38,525 bases of DNA from Myxococcaceae bacterium. Its GTDB lineage: Bacteria > Myxococcota > Myxococcia > Myxococcales > Myxococcaceae. The first letter of the stretch is position 1, and each line of letters begins with the position of its first letter. The notes under the pieces were generated by a model that was not told the origin of the DNA, searched no databases, and saw only the letters and a list, made by a program, of their open reading frames with translations. The position numbers and the translations under genes were made by a program. The stretch spans positions 1-38,525 of the forward strand of contig JAFGNZ010000192.1 in the NCBI GenBank assembly GCA_016926755.1, in the 5' to 3' direction. Positions 1 through 8,558 of the stretch are shown one piece after another.

Positions 1-58
1 CCTCCAGAGCCGATGGTACTCCGCGGGAAACCGCGTGGGAGAGTAGGTCGCTGCCGGA
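1..58 (+). rRNA. rrf: 5S ribosomal RNA, 3' part (cut by window start)
   Basis: The first bases match the 3' half of bacterial 5S rRNA: the GCCGATGGTACT segment near 9-20, a short G/C helix closed by GAAA, and the GAGAGTAGGTCGCTGCCGG tail that pairs with the missing 5' end. A T-run follows at once. The 5' half lies outside the window, so 16S and 23S genes are expected further upstream. The exact 3' end is uncertain by one or two bases. Confidence 0.9.
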
Positions 59-69
59 TTTTTTTCTTG

Positions 70-111
70 CGCCCCTGGCGCCCTTCACTGGGCCCCGGGG
101 GCGTTTTTTTT
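70..111 (+). terminator. Intrinsic terminator of the rRNA operon
   Basis: A nine-pair G/C stem (70-78 with 95-103, one G-T pair) is followed directly by eight T residues at 104-111. It sits 12 bases after the 5S end. A first T-run at 59-65 precedes it. This is a classic rho-independent terminator in an otherwise T-poor sequence. Confidence 0.85.
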
Positions 112-236
112 GGCCCGTATAGCACCTGGCGCAACCGCGGCAGGCGGGCTGCTCGGGGCCCGAGAGACCGGACAGCCGGGCCTGGTGGAGCGGCCAAGTC
201 GCTGGATTCTCTGGGCAATTCGGCTGTGCTCCATGT

Positions 237-266
237 TTGACGGACCGTCCGTGCTCCGTCTAAAGT
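237..266 (+). promoter_or_regulatory. Candidate sigma70-type promoter of the kinase gene with an overlapping palindrome
   Basis: TTGACG at 237-242 and TAAAGT at 261-266 are separated by 18 bases and lie 70-100 bases before the kinase start. A perfect inverted repeat ACGGAC-C-GTCCGT spans 240-252 over the -35 element and could bind a regulator. The region 112-338 shows no gene. This is pattern-based only. Confidence 0.4.
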
Positions 267-338
267 CCCAAGGCTCCGCCCGGCATAATTCCGCCTTGGA
301 TGGCACCGTTGCTGCCCGGGACGGGGCGACTCCACGAG

Positions 339-3077
339 ATGAAGCGGCCCACCACATTCGGGAAGTACCTGCTCCTTGAGCGCATCAACGTCGGCGGCAT
401 GGCCGAGGTGTTCATCGCCAAGGCCTTCGGCGTCGAGGGCTTCGAGCGCTTCCTCGCCATCAAGAAGATCCTTCCGACGATGGCCGAGGACCAGGAGTTC
501 ATCACGATGTTCATCGATGAGGCACGGATCAGCGTCCAGCTGAACCACGCCAACGTCGTGCACATCCACGAGCTCGGGAAGTACGAGGAGGCCTACTACA
601 TCGCGATGGAGTACGTCGCAGGGCGGGACCTGCGCACCATCCTGGAGCGCTACCGGCGGCGCAAGGAGATCATGCCGACCGCTCAGGCGGTCTTCATCGC
701 CTCGAAGATGTGCGAGGGGCTCGACTACGCGCACCGCAAGAAGGACGCGCGCGGGCAGGACCTAGCCATCATCCACCGGGACGTATCGCCGCAGAACATC
801 CTCGTCTCGTACGACGGGGATGTGAAGATCATCGACTTTGGCATCGCCAAGGCGGCCAACCGCGCGCAGAAGACGCAGGCCGGCATCCTCAAGGGCAAGT
901 TCGGGTACATGAGCCCGGAGCAGGTTCGCGGGATGCCCATCGATCGCCGCAGCGACATCTTCGCGGTGGGCGTCATCCTCTACGAGATGCTCACCGGCGA
1001 GAAGCTCTTCGTCGGTGAGTCGGACTTCTCCACGCTGGAGAAGGTGCGCAACGCCGAGGTGCCGCTGCCCCGGCAGTTCAACCCGAACATCCCCGCGGGG
1101 CTCGAGAAGGTGGTCCTCAAGGCGCTCGCGCGCGAGCCCGAGGAGCGGTACCAGTGGTCGTCGGACCTGCAGGAGGATCTGATGCGCTTCCTCCTGGCGG
1201 GGGATGCCATCTACTCCGGCAAGCACCTGTCCTCCTACATGAAGGAGGCCTTCGCCGAGGACATGCTGCGCGAGGCCGAGAAGATGGAGCGCTTCGCTGC
1301 CATCGAGAAGCCGGAGCAGCTGGAGTCCTCGAACGTCACCTCCACGCCCCAGCCGCCGTCGCGCTCCCAGCGCAAGCCCTCCATGGTGACGCCGGTGGGG
1401 CCGCAGCCGCCTCCGCCGATGGTGCGCTCCTCGTCTGCCCCGCTTGCCCCGCCGCCTCTCATTCCGCCCCCGACGGACGAGGAGCTCGCCGAGATGGATG
1501 GGGCGGGGGACAAGACGCAGATCGTCGACTCGGCCCTGGCCCTCAGTGAGGGTGGGGCCGAGGGCGTGCTCTTCGACGACAGCTCCACGGGCAAGAACGT
1601 CAACCCGCTCCGGGACAGCGACACGGGCCAGACGGAGAACCCGCTCGATGAGAGCGACACGCTCGATGAGAGCACGGGGATGCGCAGCCCGTTCGCCAAC
1701 ACCGACGCCACCATGGCGGCGCCGCTCACGGGCGCCCAGCCAGCCCTCCGCGCCAGGAGCAAGAGCACCCCCAGGGCACAGGTCATCATCGGCGAGGGGG
1801 AGCCGGAGAACTTCGGGGGCGCGACAATGATCGGTCCGCCCCCTACGTCCCGCGACCGCGACGAAGAGCCTCCGGAAGAGACGACCGACAGCGCGCGACC
1901 TGCGCCGGCGCGCCCCTCCAGGATGTCCCGTCCCCAGAAGCAGGTCGACGACGAGGTGTCGGATCCTCGCGCCAAGGCCCTGGAGGAAGAGGACGAGGGC
2001 CCGGACACCGCGAGTGGCGTCGGAGGGCCGGGCAAGAAGGGCGCCGCCGTCAAGGGTGGCAAGCCCCAGAAGCCTGCCCCGCGCGGTCCACGCAAGCCGA
2101 TTGATCCCAGGCTCTTCATCGTCGGTGGCGGCGCCGTGCTGCTGCTCGGCGTGATCGGGACGGTGGTGGCGCTGGCCTCCGGGTCCGACACGGGCAGCGT
2201 CATGTTCACCGTGGATCCCGCCACCGCCAAGGTGGCGCTCCGTGTCGATGGCCAGCCCGTCTCACCCAACACCGTCATCGAGCTGGAGCCAGGGCAGCAC
2301 CGGGTGGTCGCTGGAGCCCCGGGGTTCGAGCCGCTCGAGATGCCGGTGACCATCACCGCCGGCCAGAAGCCGCAGCCCGTGGTGCTGAAGCTGCGGCCCG
2401 AAGGCGCTGCCGCGGCGGGCGGTTCGCCGCAGAAGCCGCCCTCCGAGCCCGACTCCGCAGGAGCGACCGGCACGACGGAGGAGCCGCCCAAGAAGGACCC
2501 CCCGTCCCCCGACCCGGTGGCCGCGAACCCGGACACGCAAAAGCCACCCGAGCCTGAGGCGCCCAAGACGTTCATGGCCGTCTTCGTGGGCGAGGCGGGC
2601 GCGGAGATCCAGCTCGACGGCAAGTCGGTAGGGCAGACGCCCAACGCCAAGGCCGCGAACCTGGCGATCGGGAAGACCTACAAGTTCGTGGCCCGTCGCG
2701 CCGGGTACAAGCCCTACACGGGCGAGTTCGAGTACGAAGGCGACCCCGAGCTGAAGGTGGCGTTCGAGCTGGAGAAGGAGGAGCCCAAGGAGCCGCCGAA
2801 GCCTCCGCCCGATCGCCCCAAAGTGGTCCAGAACCATCAGCGGGTGGTCAGGGCGACGGGGAAGTTCGCCGCCAGCACCAAGCCCGCCGGGGCGCAGATC
2901 TGGGTGGACGGCAAGTATTCGGGCCGGGATACGCCGGTGGCCATCGGCAACCCGCTGGTCCTGCCCGTGGGCAACCGCAAGATCGTCTTCAAGCTGGGCG
3001 GCAAGCAGACCAGGCCCCAGTCCGTCACCATCACGGAGTCCGAGGTCGCCAAGCTGATCAACGTGCCCATCGAGTGA
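339..3077 (+). CDS. Membrane Ser/Thr protein kinase with three C-terminal PEGA domains
   Basis: A 912-residue Hanks-type kinase. The catalytic domain occupies about residues 8-290, with K42 in the AIKK motif, HRDVSPQN at 146-153 (Ser replaces the usual Lys after HRD-x), DFG at 166-168 and a MSPEQ segment in place of APE. A long Pro/Ser/Glu-rich linker follows. One membrane span (GGGAVLLLGVIGTVVALAS) is near 592-612. Three PEGA-type beta domains follow, near 616-690, 745-820 and 845-912, each with an xxVDGxxxGxTP-like core or a variant of it. The kinase is therefore cytoplasmic and the PEGA region periplasmic or outside, where such repeats usually bind ligands or polysaccharide. The ATG at 339 was chosen over an in-frame ATG at 300 because MKRPTTFGKYLLLERI is the usual family start; no strong ribosome site is visible. 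The HRDVSPQN loop is typical of myxobacterial Pkn proteins. Substrate and signal are unknown. Confidence 0.92.
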   Translation: MKRPTTFGKYLLLERINVGGMAEVFIAKAFGVEGFERFLAIKKILPTMAEDQEFITMFIDEARISVQLNHANVVHIHELGKYEEAYYIAMEYVAGRDLRTILERYRRRKEIMPTAQAVFIASKMCEGLDYAHRKKDARGQDLAIIHRDVSPQNILVSYDGDVKIIDFGIAKAANRAQKTQAGILKGKFGYMSPEQVRGMPIDRRSDIFAVGVILYEMLTGEKLFVGESDFSTLEKVRNAEVPLPRQFNPNIPAGLEKVVLKALAREPEERYQWSSDLQEDLMRFLLAGDAIYSGKHLSSYMKEAFAEDMLREAEKMERFAAIEKPEQLESSNVTSTPQPPSRSQRKPSMVTPVGPQPPPPMVRSSSAPLAPPPLIPPPTDEELAEMDGAGDKTQIVDSALALSEGGAEGVLFDDSSTGKNVNPLRDSDTGQTENPLDESDTLDESTGMRSPFANTDATMAAPLTGAQPALRARSKSTPRAQVIIGEGEPENFGGATMIGPPPTSRDRDEEPPEETTDSARPAPARPSRMSRPQKQVDDEVSDPRAKALEEEDEGPDTASGVGGPGKKGAAVKGGKPQKPAPRGPRKPIDPRLFIVGGGAVLLLGVIGTVVALASGSDTGSVMFTVDPATAKVALRVDGQPVSPNTVIELEPGQHRVVAGAPGFEPLEMPVTITAGQKPQPVVLKLRPEGAAAAGGSPQKPPSEPDSAGATGTTEEPPKKDPPSPDPVAANPDTQKPPEPEAPKTFMAVFVGEAGAEIQLDGKSVGQTPNAKAANLAIGKTYKFVARRAGYKPYTGEFEYEGDPELKVAFELEKEEPKEPPKPPPDRPKVVQNHQRVVRATGKFAASTKPAGAQIWVDGKYSGRDTPVAIGNPLVLPVGNRKIVFKLGGKQTRPQSVTITESEVAKLINVPIE

Positions 3078-3090
3078 GCGGGCATGTGTC

Positions 3091-3119
3091 GCCCTCCTCG
3101 ATTGTTCGATATGGAGGGC
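3091..3119 (+). terminator. Hairpin after the kinase gene, possible terminator
   Basis: Perfect seven-pair arms GCCCTCC (3091-3097) and GGAGGGC (3113-3119) enclose an inner TCGA/TCGA stem. It lies 13 bases after the kinase stop. No T-run follows, so termination is only a possibility. Confidence 0.35.
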
Positions 3120-3172
3120 CACCGCCGCGGGAGTGCCCTCGCTGACGGAGCTTCACGGTAAGGTGACGCGCC

Positions 3173-4543
3173 ATGCAAACGAAGCCCATTCGGGAGGCGG
3201 CCGAGGCCGGCCCCGCCCAGCAGCCCATTTCCTATCCGACCCGCCGGGAGTTCCTGGAGCCTGACTGGCGGCGCATCCCTGCCTACAAGGACGTCTCGGC
3301 GGCCGACTGGGAGAACTCGGTCTGGCAGCGGAAGCACACCGTCAAGAACCTCCGCGAGCTGAAGGCCACACTGGGGGACCTCCTCCCGGACGATCTGGCG
3401 GCGAGCATCGAGCGCGACCAGAAGGAGCGGGCGACCATGTCGCTGCTGCTCCCACCGCAGATGCTCAACACGATGAACCTGGCGGACCTCTGGAACGATC
3501 CGGTGCGCCGCTACATGCTGCCGGCCTTCGCGGACCGCCGCACGGACTGGCCCAACCACCCCAAGGCCAGCCGCGACAGCCTCCATGAGGCGGAGATGTG
3601 GAAGGTGGAGGGCCTCACCCACCGCTACCCCACCAAGGTGCTGGCGGAGATGCTGCCCACCTGCCCTCAGTACTGTGGGCACTGCACCCGTATGGATCTG
3701 GTGGGCAATGACGTGCCCCAGGTGCCCAAGCATAAGTTCTCCATCGGGCCCAAGGAGCGCTACGAGCAGATGCTGGACTACCTGCGCCGCACGCCCACCG
3801 TGCGCGACGTGGTGGTGTCCGGCGGAGACATCGCCAACCTGCCCATCCAGCAGCTCGAGCCGTTCGTCAGCTCGCTGATGGACATCCCCAACATCCGGGA
3901 CATCCGCCTGGCCAGCAAGGGCCTCATGGGCATCCCCCAGCACTTCCTCCAGGACAGTGTCCTGCAGGGGCTGGACCGGCTGGCGAAGAAGGCCATCGAG
4001 CGGGGCGTGGACCTGGCGCTCCACACCCACGTCAACCACGCCCAGCAGCTCACGCCGCTGGTGGGCAAGGCCGTGCGCAAGCTGCTCGACATGGGCTTCC
4101 GCGACGTGCGCAACCAGGGGGTGCTCCTGCGCGGGGTGAACGACAGCGCCCACGCCCTGCTGGACCTGTGCTTCACGCTGCTCGATCACGCGAAGATCCT
4201 GCCGTACTACTTCTACATGTGCGACATGATCCCGAACTCGGAGCACTGGCGGCTGTCCGTCGCCCAGGCCCAGAAGCTCCAGCACGACATCATGGGCTAC
4301 ATGCCCGGCTTCGCCACGCCGCGCATCGTCTGTGACGTGCCCTTCGTCGGCAAGCGCTGGGTCCACCAGGTGGCCGAGTACGACAAGGAGAAGGGCATCT
4401 CGTACTGGACCAAGAACTACCGCACCGGCATCGAGGCGAACGATCCCGACGCCCTCAACCGCAAGTACGAGTATTACGATCCCATCGACACCCTGCCGGA
4501 GTCTGGTCAGGCGTGGTGGCGGGAGCAGCTCAAGGCCGCGTGA
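3173..4543 (+). CDS. Lysine 2,3-aminomutase family radical SAM protein (divergent paralog)
   Basis: A 456-residue member of the KamA family of PLP- and radical-SAM-dependent aminomutases. The cluster-binding motif CPQYCGHC gives C164, C168 and C171. Two aspartates, D351 (CDMIP) and D388 (CDVPF), keep the 37-residue spacing of the pair that binds the substrate amino group in clostridial KamA. The PLP-lysine loop is altered: the usual GGGGK reads FVGK with K394, one residue nearer the aspartate. The N-terminal 110 residues and the stretch after 395 also diverge from classic KamA. The stop codon overlaps the start of the next family member by one base (TGATG), so the two are almost certainly co-translated. 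A different amino acid substrate, or a heteromeric partnership, is possible. Family membership is firm; activity is not. Confidence 0.85.
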   Translation: MQTKPIREAAEAGPAQQPISYPTRREFLEPDWRRIPAYKDVSAADWENSVWQRKHTVKNLRELKATLGDLLPDDLAASIERDQKERATMSLLLPPQMLNTMNLADLWNDPVRRYMLPAFADRRTDWPNHPKASRDSLHEAEMWKVEGLTHRYPTKVLAEMLPTCPQYCGHCTRMDLVGNDVPQVPKHKFSIGPKERYEQMLDYLRRTPTVRDVVVSGGDIANLPIQQLEPFVSSLMDIPNIRDIRLASKGLMGIPQHFLQDSVLQGLDRLAKKAIERGVDLALHTHVNHAQQLTPLVGKAVRKLLDMGFRDVRNQGVLLRGVNDSAHALLDLCFTLLDHAKILPYYFYMCDMIPNSEHWRLSVAQAQKLQHDIMGYMPGFATPRIVCDVPFVGKRWVHQVAEYDKEKGISYWTKNYRTGIEANDPDALNRKYEYYDPIDTLPESGQAWWREQLKAA

Positions 4544-5778
4544 TGGACTCGTCCGCCCAGCCGGGTATGGCGCCGGTGGCGAGCGCGTCCAGGCCTCGCG
4601 CCGGACGCTCTTCCGGGAGCGCGGAGGGGCGGCGGCGCCTGTTCCCGGAGGCCACCGACGCGGAGTGGAGTGACTGGCGCTGGCACCAGCGCCACGCCGT
4701 CCGCAGCCTCGCGCAGCTTGAGCAGTACGTACCGCTGACGCCCGATGAGCGGGCGGGCGTTCAGGAGACGGCCGCGCTGTTCCGCGTGGGCATCAGCCCG
4801 TACTACCTGGCACTCATCGATCCGGAGCACCCGTTCTGCCCGGTGCGCATGCAGTCCATCCCGGTGCGTGCCGAGGCGCGCATCCGCCCCGGTGAGCTGG
4901 CGGACCCCCTGGGAGAGGACAAGACGCGGCCCGAGGAGGCCATCGTCCACAAGTACCCGGACCGGGTGCTCTTCCTCACGCTCGACACGTGCTCGGTCTA
5001 CTGCCGGCACTGCACCCGCCGCCGCATCACCAAGGGCGGGGAGGCCGAGCTCAGCAAGGAGCAGCTCCGCCGGGGCATCGAGTACATCCGCAACCACCCC
5101 GAGGTGCGTGACGTGCTCATCTCCGGGGGCGATCCGTTCCTCCTCAGCGACACGCGCCTGGAGGAGCTGCTCGCGCCCCTCCACGAGATCCCCCACGTGG
5201 AGATGATCCGCATCGGGACGCGCGTGCCGGTGTGCCTGCCCATGCGTGTCACCGACACGCTGGCGCGCACCCTGCGGCGCTACGCGCCCGTCTACGTGGT
5301 GACGCACTTCAACCACCCCAAGGAAGTGACGCCCGAGGCGAGCGAGGCCTGCGAGCGCCTGGTGGACCATGGCGTCCCCGTGGAGAACCAGGCCGTGCTC
5401 CTGCGCCGGCTCAACTCGGACGCGCGCATCATCAAGGAGCTCTCCCACGCGCTGCTGCGCATCCGCGTCCGGCCGTACTACCTCCACCAGATGGACGTCG
5501 CGGAGGGGTGCGAGCACCTGCGGACCCCCATCACCAAGGGCCTCGAGATCCTCCAGCAGCTCCGCGGCCACACCACCGGGCTCGCCGTGCCGCACCTCGC
5601 CGTGGATCTGCCCGGCGGTGGTGGCAAGGTGACGCTCCAGCCGGACTACGTGGTGGAGCGCGGCGAGCGCGAGACGATCTTCCGCAACTACAAGGGCGAG
5701 CACTACGCGTACCCCGAGCCCCAGGAGATGGACTGCTCGTGCCCGTATGACGAGGCCTGGCGGACGCGCGAGCGCTGA
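4543..5778 (+). CDS. kamA: Lysine 2,3-aminomutase
   Basis: A 411-residue radical SAM aminomutase that would convert L-alpha-lysine to L-beta-lysine. Visible features are the cluster motif CSVYCRHC (C150, C154, C157), the SGGDP segment, D318 in MDVAEG, D355 and K362 in VDLPGGGGK. The spacings D-37-D and D-7-K equal those of the Clostridium subterminale enzyme (D293, D330, K337), the key substrate- and PLP-binding residues. C-terminal cysteines in MDCSCPYD resemble the zinc-binding tail of the family. The ATG at 4543 overlaps the upstream stop; an in-frame GTG at 4513 lies inside the upstream gene and is less likely. No acetyltransferase (AblB type) or EpmA-like gene is adjacent, so the fate of beta-lysine cannot be read here. 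The pairing with a divergent paralog just upstream is unusual. Confidence 0.88.
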   Translation: MDSSAQPGMAPVASASRPRAGRSSGSAEGRRRLFPEATDAEWSDWRWHQRHAVRSLAQLEQYVPLTPDERAGVQETAALFRVGISPYYLALIDPEHPFCPVRMQSIPVRAEARIRPGELADPLGEDKTRPEEAIVHKYPDRVLFLTLDTCSVYCRHCTRRRITKGGEAELSKEQLRRGIEYIRNHPEVRDVLISGGDPFLLSDTRLEELLAPLHEIPHVEMIRIGTRVPVCLPMRVTDTLARTLRRYAPVYVVTHFNHPKEVTPEASEACERLVDHGVPVENQAVLLRRLNSDARIIKELSHALLRIRVRPYYLHQMDVAEGCEHLRTPITKGLEILQQLRGHTTGLAVPHLAVDLPGGGGKVTLQPDYVVERGERETIFRNYKGEHYAYPEPQEMDCSCPYDEAWRTRER

Positions 5779-5792
5779 GGCAGGGGCCGCCG

Positions 5793-6365
5793 CTACTTCA
5801 CGGGGATCTCGAAGGTGGCCTCCGGGGTGATCTCCGTGCCTCCCGCGGGCCCCGCTGGAGCCTCCAGCCCCTGCTCACCCGGCGGCAGGCCCTGCTCCAC
5901 CGTGGACGCCGCTTCCTGAGTGGACTCCAGCTCCACCGGGTTGTCGTCGTTCATGCCCAGATGGATGGGGATCTCCTCCGGCTCCTGGGCTTCCTGCGTC
6001 TTCGTCGCCGCCGCCTCCCGGGCCGCCTTCTCGTCGGCGTCCAGCTTCTTCTCCGCCTGGGCGACGGCCTCGCGCTCCTCCTTCCCCATCCGAGCCACCT
6101 GGCGGGAGTACTCCTTGTCGGAGACGCCGTGCTTCTTCAGCACCTCCTGGCCCGCCGACTGGTGCTCCTGGATGAGCTGGCGGCGCTCCTCGTTGCTCAG
6201 CTCCGAGGGCTTCCGGTTGCCGTACGCCGCGTTCACCCGGGCCTGAGCGGCCTGCTCGTCACGCCGGATGGCCGCGAGCTTCTCCGGCGGCAGATCCTCC
6301 GCCACGGCGAGCCCTGGCACGACAAGCCAGGACGCGACAAGCAGCACGGACATTCGGCGGGGCAT
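5793..6365 (-). CDS. Secreted hypothetical protein, Glu/Ala-rich
   Basis: A 190-residue protein with a Sec signal peptide (MPRRMSVLLVASWLVVPGLAVAEDL, cleavage probably after AVA near residue 22). The mature part to about 120 is highly charged and probably helical (Glu, Lys, Gln and Ala-rich, possibly coiled coil). The C-terminal 70 residues are low-complexity, rich in Pro, Gly and Glu. A strong ribosome site GAGGAG lies five bases before the ATG. It converges on kamA with a 14-base gap. Function not recognised; periplasmic location is inferred. Confidence 0.75.
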   Translation of the reverse strand: MPRRMSVLLVASWLVVPGLAVAEDLPPEKLAAIRRDEQAAQARVNAAYGNRKPSELSNEERRQLIQEHQSAGQEVLKKHGVSDKEYSRQVARMGKEEREAVAQAEKKLDADEKAAREAAATKTQEAQEPEEIPIHLGMNDDNPVELESTQEAASTVEQGLPPGEQGLEAPAGPAGGTEITPEATFEIPVK

Positions 6366-6444
6366 GACGGCTCCTCAAGGGTTGCCCCAATCTAGGAGGG
6401 GCAGGGGGACCCGGGCAATCCGCCGTTCGGCCGACGGCCCGCGC

Positions 6445-6765
6445 TCAGCCGTTGCTGCATCGAGTACAGCCGCCGTTGGCCTGGGCGCACTGCTCCCGCG
6501 CCTGGGCGCAGCGCGGCGGGAGGTCCGTCCGGTCCGGGTGGGCCTCTACCAGCGCGCACAGCTCCTCGGCGACCTCGCAGGTCTGGCCGGCCACATCACA
6601 CCGCTCCGCGCAGGACAGCTCCTCGGATTGCTCTCGAAGCGTGAGCTCCTCGAGCCGGGCCGCGGCGCCGTCGATTCGGGCGTCATCGGAGCCCGCAACC
6701 CGCTCCACCTGCTTGGGACAGCCGGCGAGGACCAGGGCCAACAGGGCAAGGCAGAGAGTGCGCAT
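6445..6765 (-). CDS. Small cysteine-rich lipoprotein
   Basis: A 106-residue protein with a lipobox (LVLAGC, Cys near residue 16) and eight further cysteines in the second half, in patterns such as CAERC and CTRC, with CAQAREQC between them. This suggests disulfide bonding in the periplasm. The middle is helical and acidic. An AGGGAGG ribosome site precedes the ATG. It is followed by the 190-residue secreted protein on the same strand after 79 bases, so the two may be cotranscribed. No known family recognised. Confidence 0.72.
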   Translation of the reverse strand: MRTLCLALLALVLAGCPKQVERVAGSDDARIDGAAARLEELTLREQSEELSCAERCDVAGQTCEVAEELCALVEAHPDRTDLPPRCAQAREQCAQANGGCTRCSNG

Positions 6766-6838
6766 GGCCCTCCCTTATGCGCCGTCCTACCGCCGCGTCC
6801 AGCGCGCTCGACGCGCGGAGCACGGGGCGCAGTGGGCG

Positions 6839-7357
6839 CTACTGCGGGCGTTTCCAGTAGAAGTATGCGGCCAGCGCCAGCAGCAGCCCCACCGCGAGGC
6901 GCCGGAGGAGATCCTCCCGCTTGCGGCGGGGCGAGGCGGCCTCGGCGCGATCGGCGGCTTCGAGGGCGAGCTCCACCTGCGGGCCCACCGCCAGCATCCG
7001 CCGGCAGAGCGCCACCGTGTCCGAGAGCGCCGGGCTCACGGTGGCCGTCTCCCGCTCCAGCGCGGCCGAGAGCTGCCGGGCCCAGGCCGCCTCCTCCTCC
7101 GGACTCTCCGGTGGGCGGGGGCCTCCACCCGCGGCCTCGGTGAGGGCGAGGGCCTCGCGCAGCAGGTTCGCCGAGAGCGCCGCTGGCGTCACCCCGTAGA
7201 AGGCCGCGCAGGCCTCGAGCGACTCCCCTCGGGCCAGGCATCGACGGAGCAGGGCGACCGGGCGAGGGGGCAGCTTCCGCAGCACCTCGGCGAGCGCGGC
7301 CGGGGGGAGCTGGGAGGGATCGAAGGCGGCAGGCATGGCCACGTCAGTCTCCGTCAT
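6839..7357 (-). CDS. Tail-anchored protein with a sigma-region-4-like helix-turn-helix
   Basis: A 172-residue protein. Residues about 25-70 (LPPRPVALLRRCLARGESL ... AFYGVTPAALSANL) resemble the helix-turn-helix of sigma factor region 4, with the typical L-P-x-R opening and a recognition-helix-like YGVTPAAL. A helical middle follows, then a basic stretch (PRRKRED) and one C-terminal span (LAVGLLLALAAYFYW). This would leave the helix-turn-helix in the cytoplasm and the tail in the membrane. No clear ribosome site precedes the first ATG; a second ATG at 7336 is possible. It is divergent from the SpoIID-like gene, 53 bases away. The DNA-binding idea is inference; it may instead be only a structural resemblance. 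Confidence 0.65.
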   Translation of the reverse strand: MTETDVAMPAAFDPSQLPPAALAEVLRKLPPRPVALLRRCLARGESLEACAAFYGVTPAALSANLLREALALTEAAGGGPRPPESPEEEAAWARQLSAALERETATVSPALSDTVALCRRMLAVGPQVELALEAADRAEAASPRRKREDLLRRLAVGLLLALAAYFYWKRPQ

Positions 7358-7410
7358 CCGGCGGTCGTTTTCTTGAGCGGCGATCGCGGCCCCCTACACT
7401 CCAGGGTGCC

Positions 7411-8517
7411 ATGTTGCGGCCTGTTACACTGCTCCTCATCCTACTCGCGTCCCCACCCGCGCCCGCCGTGGAGACGATGCGCATCGCCATGAGCGAGGTG
7501 CGAGGGGAGGTCCAGGTGAGCGGCCAGGGGCTGTTGCTCGGGATGGATACCGAGGAGGCCTCCTTCCACGCGCTCGGCAAGCGTCAGGTGACGGTGCGCC
7601 GGCGCGGGCGGAAGCTGGAGGTCAACGGCGCGCCCATCGTCGGGGATGCGGTGAGGTTCCGTGCCGGGGGCCTGGCCGATGACGCCGGTGTCCCGGGGGA
7701 GGTGCCGCTGCGCGCCGGGGGCATGGCGGTCCGCGGAGACGTCGTCGTGCGGCTGTACCGGGAGGGCCTGCAGCTCATCAATGTCATCCCGCTGGAGGAC
7801 TACCTCGCGGCGGTGCTCGGCAGCGAGATGCCGGTCTCCTTCCCCCCGGAGGCGCTCAAGGCCCAGGCGGTCGCCGCGCGCACCTATGCCCTCCAGAAGA
7901 AGCTGGAGGCCTACGGGAGCGCCTTCTACCTGGGCAGCAGCGTGCTCCATCAGGTGTATGGCGGCGTCAACAGCGAGGATCCGCGCACCCACGCCGCCGT
8001 GGAGGCCACTCGGGGGGAGGTGCTCACCTACGAGCTGGCCCCCATCGAGGCCTACTTCCATGCCTCCTGTGGCGGACGCACCGAGTCCGGGCACGCCGCG
8101 CTCCAGAGGGATCTGCCCTACCTCCAGCCCGTCGAGTGCCCCTGCGGGAAGCTGCCCGCCAGCCGCTGGTCCGCCACGGTGAGCGAGGGGGAGCTCCAGG
8201 CCGCGCTCGAGGGCTCTCCCGAGGGGCTGCGGATCTCCGGGCGCACCGGGACACGGCGGGTCAGCCGGGTGAGCACCGCGGACGGGACGACGCTGGATGG
8301 GGTCCGCTTCCGGCAGCGCCTGGGCTACACCAAGCTCAAGAGCCTGGACTTCGAGGTGGAGAAGAGGGCCCACGGCTACCACTTCACCGGGCGCGGCTAC
8401 GGCCATGGGGCCGGGCTGTGCCAGTGGGGAGCCAGGGGGCTCGCGCAAGGGGGCTGGAGCTACAAGGACATCCTCTCCCACTACTACCCGGGGGCCGAGC
8501 TCCAGCAGCTCTATTGA
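7411..8517 (+). CDS. SpoIID/LytB-domain protein, putative lytic transglycosylase
   Basis: A 368-residue secreted protein. A short signal peptide (MLRPVTLLLILLASPPAPA) is followed by a divergent N-terminal part and a full SpoIID domain from about residue 105. Hallmarks are PLEDYLAAVLGSEMP with the presumed catalytic E139, ALKAQAVAARTYA, HASCGGRTES and the C-terminal GRGYGHGAGLCQWGA. SpoIID enzymes cleave peptidoglycan glycan strands lacking stem peptides; in non-Firmicutes they serve wall remodelling. The cysteines around HASCGG and VECPCG are family-like. It lies 41 bases before queA and may be cotranscribed with it. AGGGTG before the ATG is a plausible ribosome site. Confidence 0.88.
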   Translation: MLRPVTLLLILLASPPAPAVETMRIAMSEVRGEVQVSGQGLLLGMDTEEASFHALGKRQVTVRRRGRKLEVNGAPIVGDAVRFRAGGLADDAGVPGEVPLRAGGMAVRGDVVVRLYREGLQLINVIPLEDYLAAVLGSEMPVSFPPEALKAQAVAARTYALQKKLEAYGSAFYLGSSVLHQVYGGVNSEDPRTHAAVEATRGEVLTYELAPIEAYFHASCGGRTESGHAALQRDLPYLQPVECPCGKLPASRWSATVSEGELQAALEGSPEGLRISGRTGTRRVSRVSTADGTTLDGVRFRQRLGYTKLKSLDFEVEKRAHGYHFTGRGYGHGAGLCQWGARGLAQGGWSYKDILSHYYPGAELQQLY

Positions 8518-8558
8518 GTTCGGTTCCGGGGCGGCACCGGGGCTGGTACAAGCGCCTC

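Noticed and set aside
300-312. TGGCAC...TTGC as a sigma54 promoter before the kinase
   Set aside because: The two halves are only two bases apart instead of five, so the GG/GC spacing is wrong.
7373-7400. TTGAGC-N16-TACACT as the SpoIID gene promoter
   Set aside because: The -10 would lie only 10 bases before the ATG, conflicting with the AGGGTG ribosome site; too weak to list.
8136-8558. Upstream in-frame extension of QueA
   Set aside because: It overlaps the SpoIID-like gene, has no family similarity and the family start is at the GTG 8559.
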